The translations under genes and the position numbers were made by a program. Of a DNA stretch of 64,000 nucleotides, positions 8,714 to 17,465 are shown piece after piece. Numbering within the stretch: the first letter of the stretch is position 1; every line of letters starts with the position of its first letter. Source of the stretch: Niastella populi (GTDB lineage: Bacteria; Bacteroidota; Bacteroidia; Chitinophagales; Chitinophagaceae); assembly GCF_002078015.1 (NCBI RefSeq), contig NZ_LWBP01000112.1, forward strand, positions 62,001 to 126,000, written 5' to 3'. A model generated the notes under the pieces. That model was given only the letters and a program-made list of their open reading frames with translations, ran no database searches and had not been told where the DNA came from.

Positions 8714-9298
8714 TTGAATGATCCCAATCATATCAGATCGCTCCAGGAGCGTATTGCTTTGTATGAGGATATGCAGGCCTATCATGCCTTGTATGACCTC
8801 TTCTTCACCAACCTCCATCGTTTTTGCTTTTCTTTTGTAAAATCATCCGAAGCCGCGGAAGAAATTGTTTCTGACGTATTTATCAAATTATGGCAAATCA
8901 GGAACAAACTGATGGAGATCGCCAATCTGAAAGTATACCTGTACCAGATCGCTAAGAATTTCTGCCTTAACTATATTACCCGCCATTTTAAAAACCCGGT
9001 GGCCAGGCTCGATGAAATCGATATCGAAGCCGTCATCAGTCTCGATAACCCAGAAGAACTGTGCATTTCCGCCGATATCATAAATACTATTCAACAAACC
9101 ATTAAACAACTGCCGCCGCAATGCCGGCTTATTTTCCAAATGGTAAAGGAAGATGGCATGCGCTATAAAGAGGTGGCCGATATTCTTCATATTTCCGTTC
9201 TCACCGTTCGCAACCAGGTGGCGATAGCAGTAAAGAAAATTGCAGATACCCTGCCTGCATCTATTGGTTTGCAATACAATCTTAAAGGAACCAGGTAG
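8714..9298 (+). CDS. ECF-type RNA polymerase sigma-70 factor
   Basis: 194 residues. Region 2 reads YDLFFTNLHRFCFSFVKSSEAAEEIVSDVFIKLW, the core-binding and -10 recognition part of extracytoplasmic-function sigma factors. Region 4 reads LPPQCRLIFQMVKEDGMRYKEVADILHISVLTVRNQ, the helix-turn-helix that reads the -35. The start is a TTG at 8714: a stop lies in frame at 8681, no ATG lies between, and the next ATG (near 8771) would cut family-conserved residues. It heads the unit sigma/FecR/SusC/SusD and should drive locus 1 when released by the FecR protein. Confidence 0.9.
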   Translation: MNDPNHIRSLQERIALYEDMQAYHALYDLFFTNLHRFCFSFVKSSEAAEEIVSDVFIKLWQIRNKLMEIANLKVYLYQIAKNFCLNYITRHFKNPVARLDEIDIEAVISLDNPEELCISADIINTIQQTIKQLPPQCRLIFQMVKEDGMRYKEVADILHISVLTVRNQVAIAVKKIADTLPASIGLQYNLKGTR

Positions 9299-9299
9299 C

Positions 9300-9452
9300 G
9301 GTTGATATGTTGAAATGTTGACAAAGCCTGCCCCGAAGAAGTCGGGGTTGATAGCGGTAATACAGCGCGAAGTGCGATTTAGTCGCGAGGCCGGGAATTC
9401 AGGTCCTTTATCAACGTTATCAACATTTCAACTCCCCCGTCAACCCGTCAAC
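9300..9452. repeat. Paired short-period array (GTTGAAATGTTGAC family) with inner hairpin
   Basis: The left arm GTTGATATGTTGAAATGTTG (9301-9322) is complementary to the right arm (9409-9452, ATCAACATTTCAAC and GTCAACCCGTCAAC). Between them is the hairpin CCCCGAAGAAGTCGGGG (9331-9347), which recurs almost unchanged at 41289. The array separates the sigma factor from its FecR partner. Confidence 0.65.
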
Positions 9453-9517
9453 TTTTTTTCTTCCCCTTTGGTACATCTGCCAACAAACCCTTGTCTTAAG
9501 AGATACAGCTAATCATT

Positions 9518-10648
9518 ATGACCGAAGAAAGAGTCTGGTATCTGTTAAGTGTACAGCTTTCAGGCGAAGCTACCCCTGAAGAACTGGAAGAATTAAACAC
9601 CTTACTGCAGCAGCAGCCCGGGTTGGGTTTGCGTGCCGACATTATGCGTAATATCTGGAAAAGCAAACAGGCCCGTGAGGCGGTACCTGCTTCAGCCAGT
9701 CGTTATGATAAACACCTGCAACGCCTTAGCAATCACCTGGCACAGCCTGCATTGCAGTTTGATGCCGAGGCTGTTGATGCCGAACCGGAAATGGAGACCG
9801 TACCGCAGCGAAGCCGTCTGCGCTGGCTTTGGCTGGCCGCTGGCATAGCCGCATCGGTGCTCGTTGTTTTCCTGGTATTTGCACCCGGCGGTAAAACAGG
9901 TGGCAAACCGGTGGCCAGCAACACCATTAGTACCCGGCCCGGTTCCAAATCGAAAGTGGAACTGCCCGATGGTACCCAGGTTTGGCTGAATGCGGATAGC
10001 AAACTCACTTATGCCCACAATTTCTTAGGCAATACCCGCGAAGTGACCCTTACGGGGGAAGCGTATTTTGATGTGGCACATGTTAATTCGCCCGAAACCG
10101 GGCAAAGGATACCCTTTATCATTCACACCAGTTCAGTTGATATAAAAGTATTGGGAACGGCATTCAACGTTCGGTCGTACCCGGGGGAGAAAACCATAGA
10201 AACGGCGCTGATCCGGGGTTCTGTAGAAGTTACCCTGCATAACAATCCCGATAAGAAGATCGTACTTAAACCCGATGAAAAGCTGATCGTTAAAAATGAT
10301 AACGCCACGATCGTCAGCAACACACCGGCAGACAGCCCTGGCGCTGCAGATAATGTGCCTATGATGACGCTGAGCAAAATTCACCCCTGGAAAGAAGATA
10401 CCACCACCCACTATGAAACCATGTGGGTTAAAAATAAACTGGCTTTTGAAAACGAGACCTTCGACCGTATGCTGCCCGAACTGGAAAGGTGGTACAATGT
10501 TTCTATAGTATTGAAAAATGAATCACTGAAAGGGCTCCATTTTACCGGTGTTTTTGAAAATAAGTCACTGGCCGAGGTAATGGAAGCGCTTAGCCTGGCG
10601 CGCGGGTTTCATTATGAGATCAAAGGCGCCGAAGTCATTATCTGGTAA
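9518..10648 (+). CDS. FecR-family anti-sigma factor
   Basis: 376 residues. The cytoplasmic N-terminus (about 1-100) holds the sigma-binding region with LSGEATPEELEELNTLLQQ. One membrane helix follows (LWLAAGIAASVLVVFLVFA, near 107-127). The periplasmic FecR domain contains the family signature RPGSKSKVELPDGTQVWLNADSKLTY and EVTLTGEAYFDVAH, and the C-terminal DUF4974 (LAFENETFDRMLPELERWYNVSI) touches the STN domain of the receptor. The protein relays substrate occupancy of the downstream SusC to the sigma factor. It is encoded 219 bp after the sigma gene, with a hairpin array in the gap. Confidence 0.93.
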   Translation: MTEERVWYLLSVQLSGEATPEELEELNTLLQQQPGLGLRADIMRNIWKSKQAREAVPASASRYDKHLQRLSNHLAQPALQFDAEAVDAEPEMETVPQRSRLRWLWLAAGIAASVLVVFLVFAPGGKTGGKPVASNTISTRPGSKSKVELPDGTQVWLNADSKLTYAHNFLGNTREVTLTGEAYFDVAHVNSPETGQRIPFIIHTSSVDIKVLGTAFNVRSYPGEKTIETALIRGSVEVTLHNNPDKKIVLKPDEKLIVKNDNATIVSNTPADSPGAADNVPMMTLSKIHPWKEDTTTHYETMWVKNKLAFENETFDRMLPELERWYNVSIVLKNESLKGLHFTGVFENKSLAEVMEALSLARGFHYEIKGAEVIIW

Positions 10649-10830
10649 AGTACGAGTGCGCTATATAGAAGTTAACGATTGTGTAACCAAAACGAATGCA
10701 ATGAAAAATCTAACCTGACTACCGTAATAACAAAAACGGAGAATGTTGACGCATCCCCCGTTTGAAGTTAAATTCTGACAACCTTCTTGCTTAAGGAAAT
10801 TCTCATCCTTTAACTATTCAAAACTAAGTT

Positions 10831-13800
10831 ATGAAAAAAAATGGATGTAGGGTATTCTCATGCCCTGCCCCTGTCATCAAATGCTTGCTGCTGATGAAAT
10901 TGACTGTTCTGCTTATCTGCTTTTTCTCGCTTCAGTCTATAGCGCACGAATCATTTGGCCAGGAAAAGGTTACCCTGAAACTGGCAAATGCATCCCTGCG
11001 CACTGCTTTCAAAATAATCGAGCGGCAAACATATTTCCGGTTTGTATACAATGAAGAGATCTTACCCACTGAACAAAAGATCAATATCAATGTACAAAGT
11101 GAACCGGTTGGTAATGTATTGAAGCAACTGCTCAACAAAACCGCGCTCACTTATAAGATAGTAGGCAACGATCTTATCGTTATTTCAACGGAACAAAAAA
11201 CTGCGGTAGAAGAACGTACGCCGCTGGCCTTTGAGGTTACGGGCCGTATTACCGATACCCGCAACAATCCATTGCCGAACGTTACAGTGCAGGAAAAAGG
11301 TACCGCTAATGGTACTTCTACCAAAGAACTGGGTGCCTTCAGCATAAACGTTTCGAGTGAAAACGCCGTGCTGGTATTTAGTTCCGTTGGATTCCTCGAT
11401 CAGGAAATTCCCGTTAAAGGCCGCCATACGATCGATGTGGTTTTGCAGGAGAATGTGGCCGACCTGAACCAGGTGATCGTTGTTGGGTATGGTACCCAAA
11501 AGAAATCTGATGTTACCGGTTCAGTGGTATCGGTGCCCAAAGCACGTTTGAGCGAACTGCCGGTGACCAACGTATACCAGGCCATGCAGGGTTCGGTGGC
11601 AGGGTTGAACGTAACACAAAACTCATCCATACCAGGCAGTGGCGCTACTGTAACCGTTAGGGGCATCAATTCATTTAATGCCAGCAGGGAACCGTTCATC
11701 GTGGTAGATGGTATTCCGTTCAGCACTACAGGCGGAAATATCAACGACATCAATACAAACGATATCGCTTCAATAGAGGTGTTGAAAGACGCGTCTGCCG
11801 TTGCGATCTATGGTACCCGCGGCGCTAATGGCGTTATCCTCATTACAACTAAAAGAGGGCTTTCGGGTAAACCGGTCATCCGGTACAATGGCTACGTTGG
11901 TTTGGAAAACCTGGCCCATATAATGGAACCAAACAGTCCGGAAGGTTATGTAAAGAAATATGCCGATTGGTGGGCACAGGTGAACCCCACACAAACGCAA
12001 ACCAATATATTGCCCAACGCCTATGAAATAGCCAACTATAATGCCGGCAATACGGTCGATTGGATCAAAGAGGTTACCCGCCAGGGTATCATCCAGGATC
12101 ATAATGTAAGCGTATCGGGTGGTACCAAAGACGTGAAATACTATTTGTCGGGCGATTACCTGAACCAGAAAGGCGTGGTGGAAGGTTACCAGTATAAACG
12201 GCTGAGCATCCGGTCGAATCTCGATGTAAATCTCACCGATTACCTTACCGTTGGAACCTCCCTGTTCTTTGCCAATAACAATTATGACGGCGGAAGAGCG
12301 AATTTTTACCTCGGCGCTATTATGAGCCCATATGGAACCCTGCGTAAGGCCAATGGCGATTATGAGATTTTCCCAATGAACCCCGAGTTGTTGTATGTGA
12401 ACCCGTTGCTTGGTTTGTATAATGACCGCATCAGCCGGGGTAATAACCTCAATGGTACTTTTTATGCTGAATTAAAACCGGCTATTATACCCGGGTTGAA
12501 ATACCGCCTCAATGCCGCCTGGTCGTACCTGCCCGGCAGAAGCGCCAATTATACCGGCAGAAAATCGAATGACCAGTTGGGAACGGCTACTGTGAGCAGT
12601 ACCGAAAATAAAAACTGGATCCTTGAAAATATCATTACCTATAATAAAGACTGGCAAAAACATCATATCGACTTTACCGGTTTGTACAGTGCACAACGGA
12701 ATGATTATTTCGGAACATCTACCGTGGGCACCGGTTTTGTGAACGATGAATTAACCTATACGAACCTGAGCGCTGCCGCTACCCTCAGCGCCGGTTATGT
12801 GGGGTATTTCAATTTTGCGAACGTGTACGGTTCTTACCAAACCAAAAGTACGCTCACCTCGCAAATGGGCCGGTTGAATTATAATTACGACAGCCGCTAC
12901 CTCTTTACTGTTACTGCCCGCCGCGACGGTTATTCCGCTTTTGGCGCCAATACCGACAAATACGGCCTGTTCCCGTCATTTGCCGTAGGTTGGAATATCA
13001 GCAATGAAGCCTTTATGGCCCCGGTTACTTTTGTAAATAACCTGAAATTGCGGGTATCGTATGGTAAATCGGGCAACCAGGCCATTTCGCCCAACGGAAC
13101 ATCGGCCATCGATGCCTCCGTTCGTTTCCCCTATAACGGCGTAAGCACAATTGGCGTAATAAGCACCAGCGCCATGGGAAATAAAGAACTGCATTGGGAA
13201 ACAACTACGGGTTTCAATGCCGGTATCGACTTCTCGTTACTCGGCAGCCGTATTACCGGTACCGTTGAGTATTACAGTACCCGTACAACCGATAATTTGC
13301 TCAGGCGTAACCTGCCTGCTGCAACCGGGTACGCAACCGTTTGGGACAACCTGGGAAAATTAGCTAATAAAGGATTGGAAATAACACTGAATACCATCAA
13401 TGTGAAAAGCGGGGATTTCAAATGGGAATCCATGATCAACTTCTCACGCAACCGGAATAAGATCGTTGATATCTATGGCGATAAAAAAGACGATCTCGGT
13501 AACCGCTGGTTCATTGGCCAACCCATCTCCGTTATTTATGATTATGTATTGCAGGGCGTTTGGCAAACCGGTGAAGATGCTTCCAGCCACGACCCCGGCG
13601 TAAAACCCGGTGATCTGAAGTTCGCCGACATGGATGGCAGCAAAACCATAACTGCCGCTGACAGACGCATCCTCGGGTCTACCCTGCCCAAATGGATCGG
13701 CGGGCTGACCAATACCTTCCATTATAAGAACTGGCACCTGAACATCTTCATTCAAACCTTTCAGGGCGCTTTAAAAAACAATGTGAACCTCACCTTTGCC

Positions 13801-14160
13801 GATGAGGCCGGCCGTATGAACACGCCGAAAGAAATAGGTTACTGGACGGAAGAGAACAAAAGCAACTCGCGCCCTTCTTTGCGTTATACCAACACCCGCG
13901 GTTATGGATACGCTTCAGATAATAGCTTTACCCGCATCAAAGATGCTACATTAAGCTACACTACCCCGCAACGGTTATTAACCAAAACCGGACTGGGCAG
14001 TCTTACTTTCTATGTAAGTGGTCGTAACCTGTATACATTCACCGATTGGATAGGCTGGGACCCCGAAAATGACTTCACCTTCAGGGGCAGCAACGGCTGG
14101 GACAGCAACTATCCGCTTGTACGGTCATTCATATTCGGTGTCAATGTAGGACTTCGTTAA
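10831..14160 (+). CDS. SusC/RagA TonB-linked outer-membrane transporter with STN domain
   Basis: 1109 residues. A signal peptide (ending near HESFGQ) is followed by an STN domain (about 45-115), which makes this a signalling transporter of the FecA type. Next come a carboxypeptidase-regulatory-like domain (GRITDTRNNPLPNVTVQEKG), a TonB-box region (VIVVGYGTQKKSDVTGSV) and the RagA-type plug with IVVDGIPF and SIEVLKDASAVAIYGTRGANGVILITT. A 22-strand barrel ends in FGVNVGLR. It imports oligosaccharide captured by the SusD partner 25 bp downstream. The STN domain and the sigma/FecR pair upstream show it senses its own substrate, unlike the second SusC in this window. Confidence 0.95.
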   Translation: MKKNGCRVFSCPAPVIKCLLLMKLTVLLICFFSLQSIAHESFGQEKVTLKLANASLRTAFKIIERQTYFRFVYNEEILPTEQKININVQSEPVGNVLKQLLNKTALTYKIVGNDLIVISTEQKTAVEERTPLAFEVTGRITDTRNNPLPNVTVQEKGTANGTSTKELGAFSINVSSENAVLVFSSVGFLDQEIPVKGRHTIDVVLQENVADLNQVIVVGYGTQKKSDVTGSVVSVPKARLSELPVTNVYQAMQGSVAGLNVTQNSSIPGSGATVTVRGINSFNASREPFIVVDGIPFSTTGGNINDINTNDIASIEVLKDASAVAIYGTRGANGVILITTKRGLSGKPVIRYNGYVGLENLAHIMEPNSPEGYVKKYADWWAQVNPTQTQTNILPNAYEIANYNAGNTVDWIKEVTRQGIIQDHNVSVSGGTKDVKYYLSGDYLNQKGVVEGYQYKRLSIRSNLDVNLTDYLTVGTSLFFANNNYDGGRANFYLGAIMSPYGTLRKANGDYEIFPMNPELLYVNPLLGLYNDRISRGNNLNGTFYAELKPAIIPGLKYRLNAAWSYLPGRSANYTGRKSNDQLGTATVSSTENKNWILENIITYNKDWQKHHIDFTGLYSAQRNDYFGTSTVGTGFVNDELTYTNLSAAATLSAGYVGYFNFANVYGSYQTKSTLTSQMGRLNYNYDSRYLFTVTARRDGYSAFGANTDKYGLFPSFAVGWNISNEAFMAPVTFVNNLKLRVSYGKSGNQAISPNGTSAIDASVRFPYNGVSTIGVISTSAMGNKELHWETTTGFNAGIDFSLLGSRITGTVEYYSTRTTDNLLRRNLPAATGYATVWDNLGKLANKGLEITLNTINVKSGDFKWESMINFSRNRNKIVDIYGDKKDDLGNRWFIGQPISVIYDYVLQGVWQTGEDASSHDPGVKPGDLKFADMDGSKTITAADRRILGSTLPKWIGGLTNTFHYKNWHLNIFIQTFQGALKNNVNLTFADEAGRMNTPKEIGYWTEENKSNSRPSLRYTNTRGYGYASDNSFTRIKDATLSYTTPQRLLTKTGLGSLTFYVSGRNLYTFTDWIGWDPENDFTFRGSNGWDSNYPLVRSFIFGVNVGLR

Positions 14161-14184
14161 TTGATCAACTTAAAACAGTATTAA

Positions 14185-15801
14185 ATGAAAAAGCATATTA
14201 TCACTATAGCGTGTGTGTACCTGGTTTTGCAGGGTTTGTATTCGTGCAATAAAAAGTTCCTCGACGAGGAATTGTATTCTTACTATGCGCCCGAAACCCT
14301 CACCGACTCCCTCGGGTTCGATGCGGCTGCCATAGGGTTATATTATCAAACAGGATTGTTTTTCTCAAAAAGCGATGCCCAGGGCTGGCCCAGCGTATGG
14401 AATGCCGGAACCGATATCGCGTGGGTGCCGCCAACCCAGAAACAGGGCATTGAAGTGCCTTACTACGATTATACGCAGCTGATATCAACTGATGGCGCCG
14501 CTTCCTTTACCTGGACCTGGGCTTATCAACTGATCAATAATGCCAATAATATCATTGCCAATGCCGAAAACCCGGCCGTTACCAGTTTTTCTGAAGCCGG
14601 CAAGAATGTTTTCAATGCGGAAGCCCGCTTTTTCAGGGCCTATGCCTACAATATGCTGGCCACTTTATTTGGAAGGGTGCCTCTGGTAACCGAACCGCTT
14701 ACAAAACCCAGGACCAATTTTACAAGGTCGCCGCTCGATTCAATAAACGACGTGATCGCCGCCGACCTTACCTATGCTGCCACCTATTTGCCAACCATAG
14801 ATAATTTGAAGTCGAACTCAAAAGGCAAATTGTATGGCCGCGCCAATAAGGCCATGGCGCAGCAGTTACTGGCCGAAGCGTACCTGCGCATGGGTAAGAA
14901 CGACCTCGCTGAAGCACAGGCGCAGGCGGTTATCAGTAGCGGTAAGTTCAACCTCGTTACTTCACGGTATGGGGTGAAGACCAGTCAGCCCGGCGATGCA
15001 TTTTCTGATATGTTTGTATACGGCAATATGCGGTACGGACAAGGGAACAAGGAGGCCATCTGGGTGCTTGAGCTGGAAAATACCAGCACTGTGGTAGGCG
15101 GTTATAGCGGCGCTCCGCAACAACGCCGTAACTGGGGTGCAGCGTATTACCAGATCACCGATATGACAATTTGCGATTCGCTGGGCGGCCGCGGCATTGG
15201 AAGAATGCGGTTGACCGATTGGGTGGTATATGGCCTGTACGGCGCCAATGATATGCGTAATTCGGAAAACAATATCCGCCACCGTTTTTACTACAATACC
15301 GTTGGTAAGCCAAATTACGGCCAACAGGTGCCGTATGCGGGAGCCGACACCGTTTTCAAAATTGCGCCGCATACTACCAAATGGTACCAGTTCGATCCTA
15401 ACGATGTGTTTGGGTTTGCGATGGTAAAGGATTTTATTTTAATGCGTTTGGGCGAAACCTATTTGTTACTGGCCGAAGCCCAGTTCAAACAGGGTAAAAC
15501 AGGGGAGGCTGCTACCACCTTAAATACGCTCAGGGCCCGGGCGAACGCTGCCCCCATATCGGCAGCCGATGTAACGCTTGATTTCATCCTCGATGAAAGG
15601 GCAAGGGAACTGCTGGCCGAAGAGAACCGCCGCATGACCCTTATGCGCACCAAAACACTGGTTACCAGAACAACAAAATACAATACGCAGAATATTAACC
15701 CGGTTATTGGACTTACCAGCAAACATTTGCTATTGCCCGTTCCGCAGTCGGAGATCGATCTGAATAAGGATGCGAGGCTGGAGCAGAATGAGCTTTATTA
15801 G
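14185..15801 (+). CDS. SusD/RagB nutrient-binding outer-membrane lipoprotein
   Basis: 538 residues. The signal peptide ends at Cys21 (GLYSC), so it is a lipoprotein. It has the helical SusD core: ARFFRAYAYNMLATLFGRVPLVTEP near the N-terminus, AMAQQLLAEAYLRMGKNDLAEAQAQAVI as a TPR-like pair, and a C-terminal part with RLGETYLLLAEAQFKQGKTGEAATTLNTLRARA and DERARELLAEENRRMTLMRT. SusD lids close over SusC barrels and bind glycans on the surface. It is co-transcribed with the SusC gene, 24 bp apart. Confidence 0.95.
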   Translation: MKKHIITIACVYLVLQGLYSCNKKFLDEELYSYYAPETLTDSLGFDAAAIGLYYQTGLFFSKSDAQGWPSVWNAGTDIAWVPPTQKQGIEVPYYDYTQLISTDGAASFTWTWAYQLINNANNIIANAENPAVTSFSEAGKNVFNAEARFFRAYAYNMLATLFGRVPLVTEPLTKPRTNFTRSPLDSINDVIAADLTYAATYLPTIDNLKSNSKGKLYGRANKAMAQQLLAEAYLRMGKNDLAEAQAQAVISSGKFNLVTSRYGVKTSQPGDAFSDMFVYGNMRYGQGNKEAIWVLELENTSTVVGGYSGAPQQRRNWGAAYYQITDMTICDSLGGRGIGRMRLTDWVVYGLYGANDMRNSENNIRHRFYYNTVGKPNYGQQVPYAGADTVFKIAPHTTKWYQFDPNDVFGFAMVKDFILMRLGETYLLLAEAQFKQGKTGEAATTLNTLRARANAAPISAADVTLDFILDERARELLAEENRRMTLMRTKTLVTRTTKYNTQNINPVIGLTSKHLLLPVPQSEIDLNKDARLEQNELY

Positions 15802-15836
15802 CATGTGGGCTTGTCGGTAAAATGAGGCCGGAACCG

Positions 15837-15977
15837 GATGTAAGAAGTAGGATGTAAGAAGTAAGTAAAAAATAAGAACAGGTAATACGAAGTATTAAGT
15901 CTTAGGTGCGATTTAATGATAAATATTGAAAAATTACTATATGCTTAAATCATACTTCTTACATCTTACTTCTTAAT
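15837..15977. repeat. Paired short-period array (GGATGTAAGAAGTA unit)
   Basis: The 14-bp unit GGATGTAAGAAGTA occurs twice in tandem (15837-15864). Its complement, TACTTCTTACATCTTACTTC, lies at 15953-15972. The arms are about 85 bp apart. Confidence 0.65.
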
Positions 15978-16080
15978 GTTCGATGCTCATTCAGCTTATT
16001 GTTTTCCCAATTAAGCTTACTATTAACGTTCAAAAGTTTACTATATAATTCATTACATTCGACGGAAATTATTGCTATCC

Positions 16081-17295
16081 ATGAGATCATCTGTATTTGT
16101 TCCTGCTTTATTGTTCAGTGTAATCACCGGCAGTGTTGCCTGTGAAGCCCAAAAGAAAACGGTTTTTAAGGCGAAAGGCCCCCTTTTGCAAACCATACAA
16201 GCGAATTTTGAAGATGGCGCAAAACAATACAAGGTATTGAAAGCGACATTACCACCCGACAGGTTTCCGAAAACCTATTTTCCGCAAACCGGTAAAGCCG
16301 AAACCAGCGGTTCAGGCTGGTGGTGCAGCGGCTTTTATCCCGGCACACTGTTATACCTGTACGAACAAACAGGTGATACTGTGCTATACAACGAGGCGGA
16401 CCGTATACTCGGGGTATTACAGAAAGAACAATATAACAAAACCACCCACGACCTGGGTTTTATGATGTATTGCAGTTTTGGCAATGCCGACCGCATAAAG
16501 CCAAAACCTGAATACAAAGACATTATTGTCAATAGCGCGAAATCGCTCAGTACCCGGTTTAACGAAAAAGTAGGTTGTATAAAATCATGGGATTCGAAAA
16601 AGGAAACCGATTTCCTGGTGATCATCGACAATATGATGAACCTTGAATTGTTGTTTGAAGCAACAAAAGCTACCGGCGACTCCTCTTTCTGGAAAATTGC
16701 CGTTACCCATGCCAATACTACCATGAAGAATCATTTCCGGCCCGATTACAGTTCTTTCCACGTATTGAACTATGATATAACTACCGGTGATGTAAAGGAA
16801 AAGAAAACAGCGCAGGGTTTTGCCGATGCCTCGGCCTGGGCCCGCGGACAGGCATGGGGTTTATATGGCTATGCCGTTTGTTATCGCTATACCAAAGATG
16901 TTCGTTACCTGCAACAGGCGCAGCATATCGCAGCGTTTATTTTATCACACCCTAACCTGCCTGCAAATAAGATCCCTTATTGGGATTTCAATGCACCCGA
17001 TATTCCCAATGCGTTGCGCGATGCTTCTGCTGCCGCTATCATGGCATCTGCATTTATTGAATTGAGCCAGTATACAAAAGGCAAAGAAGCCCGTAAGTAT
17101 ATGCAGGCTGCGGAAACGATGATCACTAATTTATCGACCCCCGAATACAAAGCCGCTGCTGGCACCAATGGCGGTTTTATTTTACAACACGGGGTAGGGC
17201 ATAAACCCGCCGGCACCGAAATAGATGTACCGCTTACTTATGGCGATTATTATTTTATAGAAGCCTGTAAAAGATATAAGGAGTTGGGTAAATAG
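16081..17295 (+). CDS. GH88 unsaturated glucuronyl hydrolase
   Basis: 404 residues from the ATG at 16081, with a signal peptide. The family removes the unsaturated uronic acid left at the non-reducing end of oligosaccharides by polysaccharide lyases. The alpha6/alpha6-barrel motifs are clear: SGWWCSGFYPGTLLYLYEQTGD, HDLGFMMYCSFG with Asp124, IIDNMMNLELLFEA with Asp183, and SAWARGQAWGLYGYA. The two aspartates have nearly the same spacing as the catalytic pair of Bacillus enzymes (Asp88/Asp149). It follows SusD after an array-filled gap and precedes a GH2. No lyase is encoded in the window, so the substrate may be produced by enzymes elsewhere or by other organisms. Confidence 0.9.
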   Translation: MRSSVFVPALLFSVITGSVACEAQKKTVFKAKGPLLQTIQANFEDGAKQYKVLKATLPPDRFPKTYFPQTGKAETSGSGWWCSGFYPGTLLYLYEQTGDTVLYNEADRILGVLQKEQYNKTTHDLGFMMYCSFGNADRIKPKPEYKDIIVNSAKSLSTRFNEKVGCIKSWDSKKETDFLVIIDNMMNLELLFEATKATGDSSFWKIAVTHANTTMKNHFRPDYSSFHVLNYDITTGDVKEKKTAQGFADASAWARGQAWGLYGYAVCYRYTKDVRYLQQAQHIAAFILSHPNLPANKIPYWDFNAPDIPNALRDASAAAIMASAFIELSQYTKGKEARKYMQAAETMITNLSTPEYKAAAGTNGGFILQHGVGHKPAGTEIDVPLTYGDYYFIEACKRYKELGK

Positions 17296-17387
17296 TTGAT
17301 GAGTTGACAAGTTGATAAGAATGAGTGCCAACTCATGGTTTAAAATGCAAAGTTTTTCGTTCGCAGTTTTTAGTTGGTAAGCAGAAT

Positions 17388-17429
17388 GGCGTGTTATTCC
17401 GGCTCATCCGGGATGGCACGCCTTATTTT
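17388..17429 (+). terminator. Hairpin terminator after the GH88 gene
   Basis: GGCGTG (17388-17393) pairs with CACGCC (17417-17422) and is followed by TTATTTT. It would separate the GH88 transcript from the GH2 gene that begins 37 bp later. Confidence 0.55.
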
Positions 17430-17465
17430 CCGATGACGCGATTTTAACATTCATGAAATTCCCTT

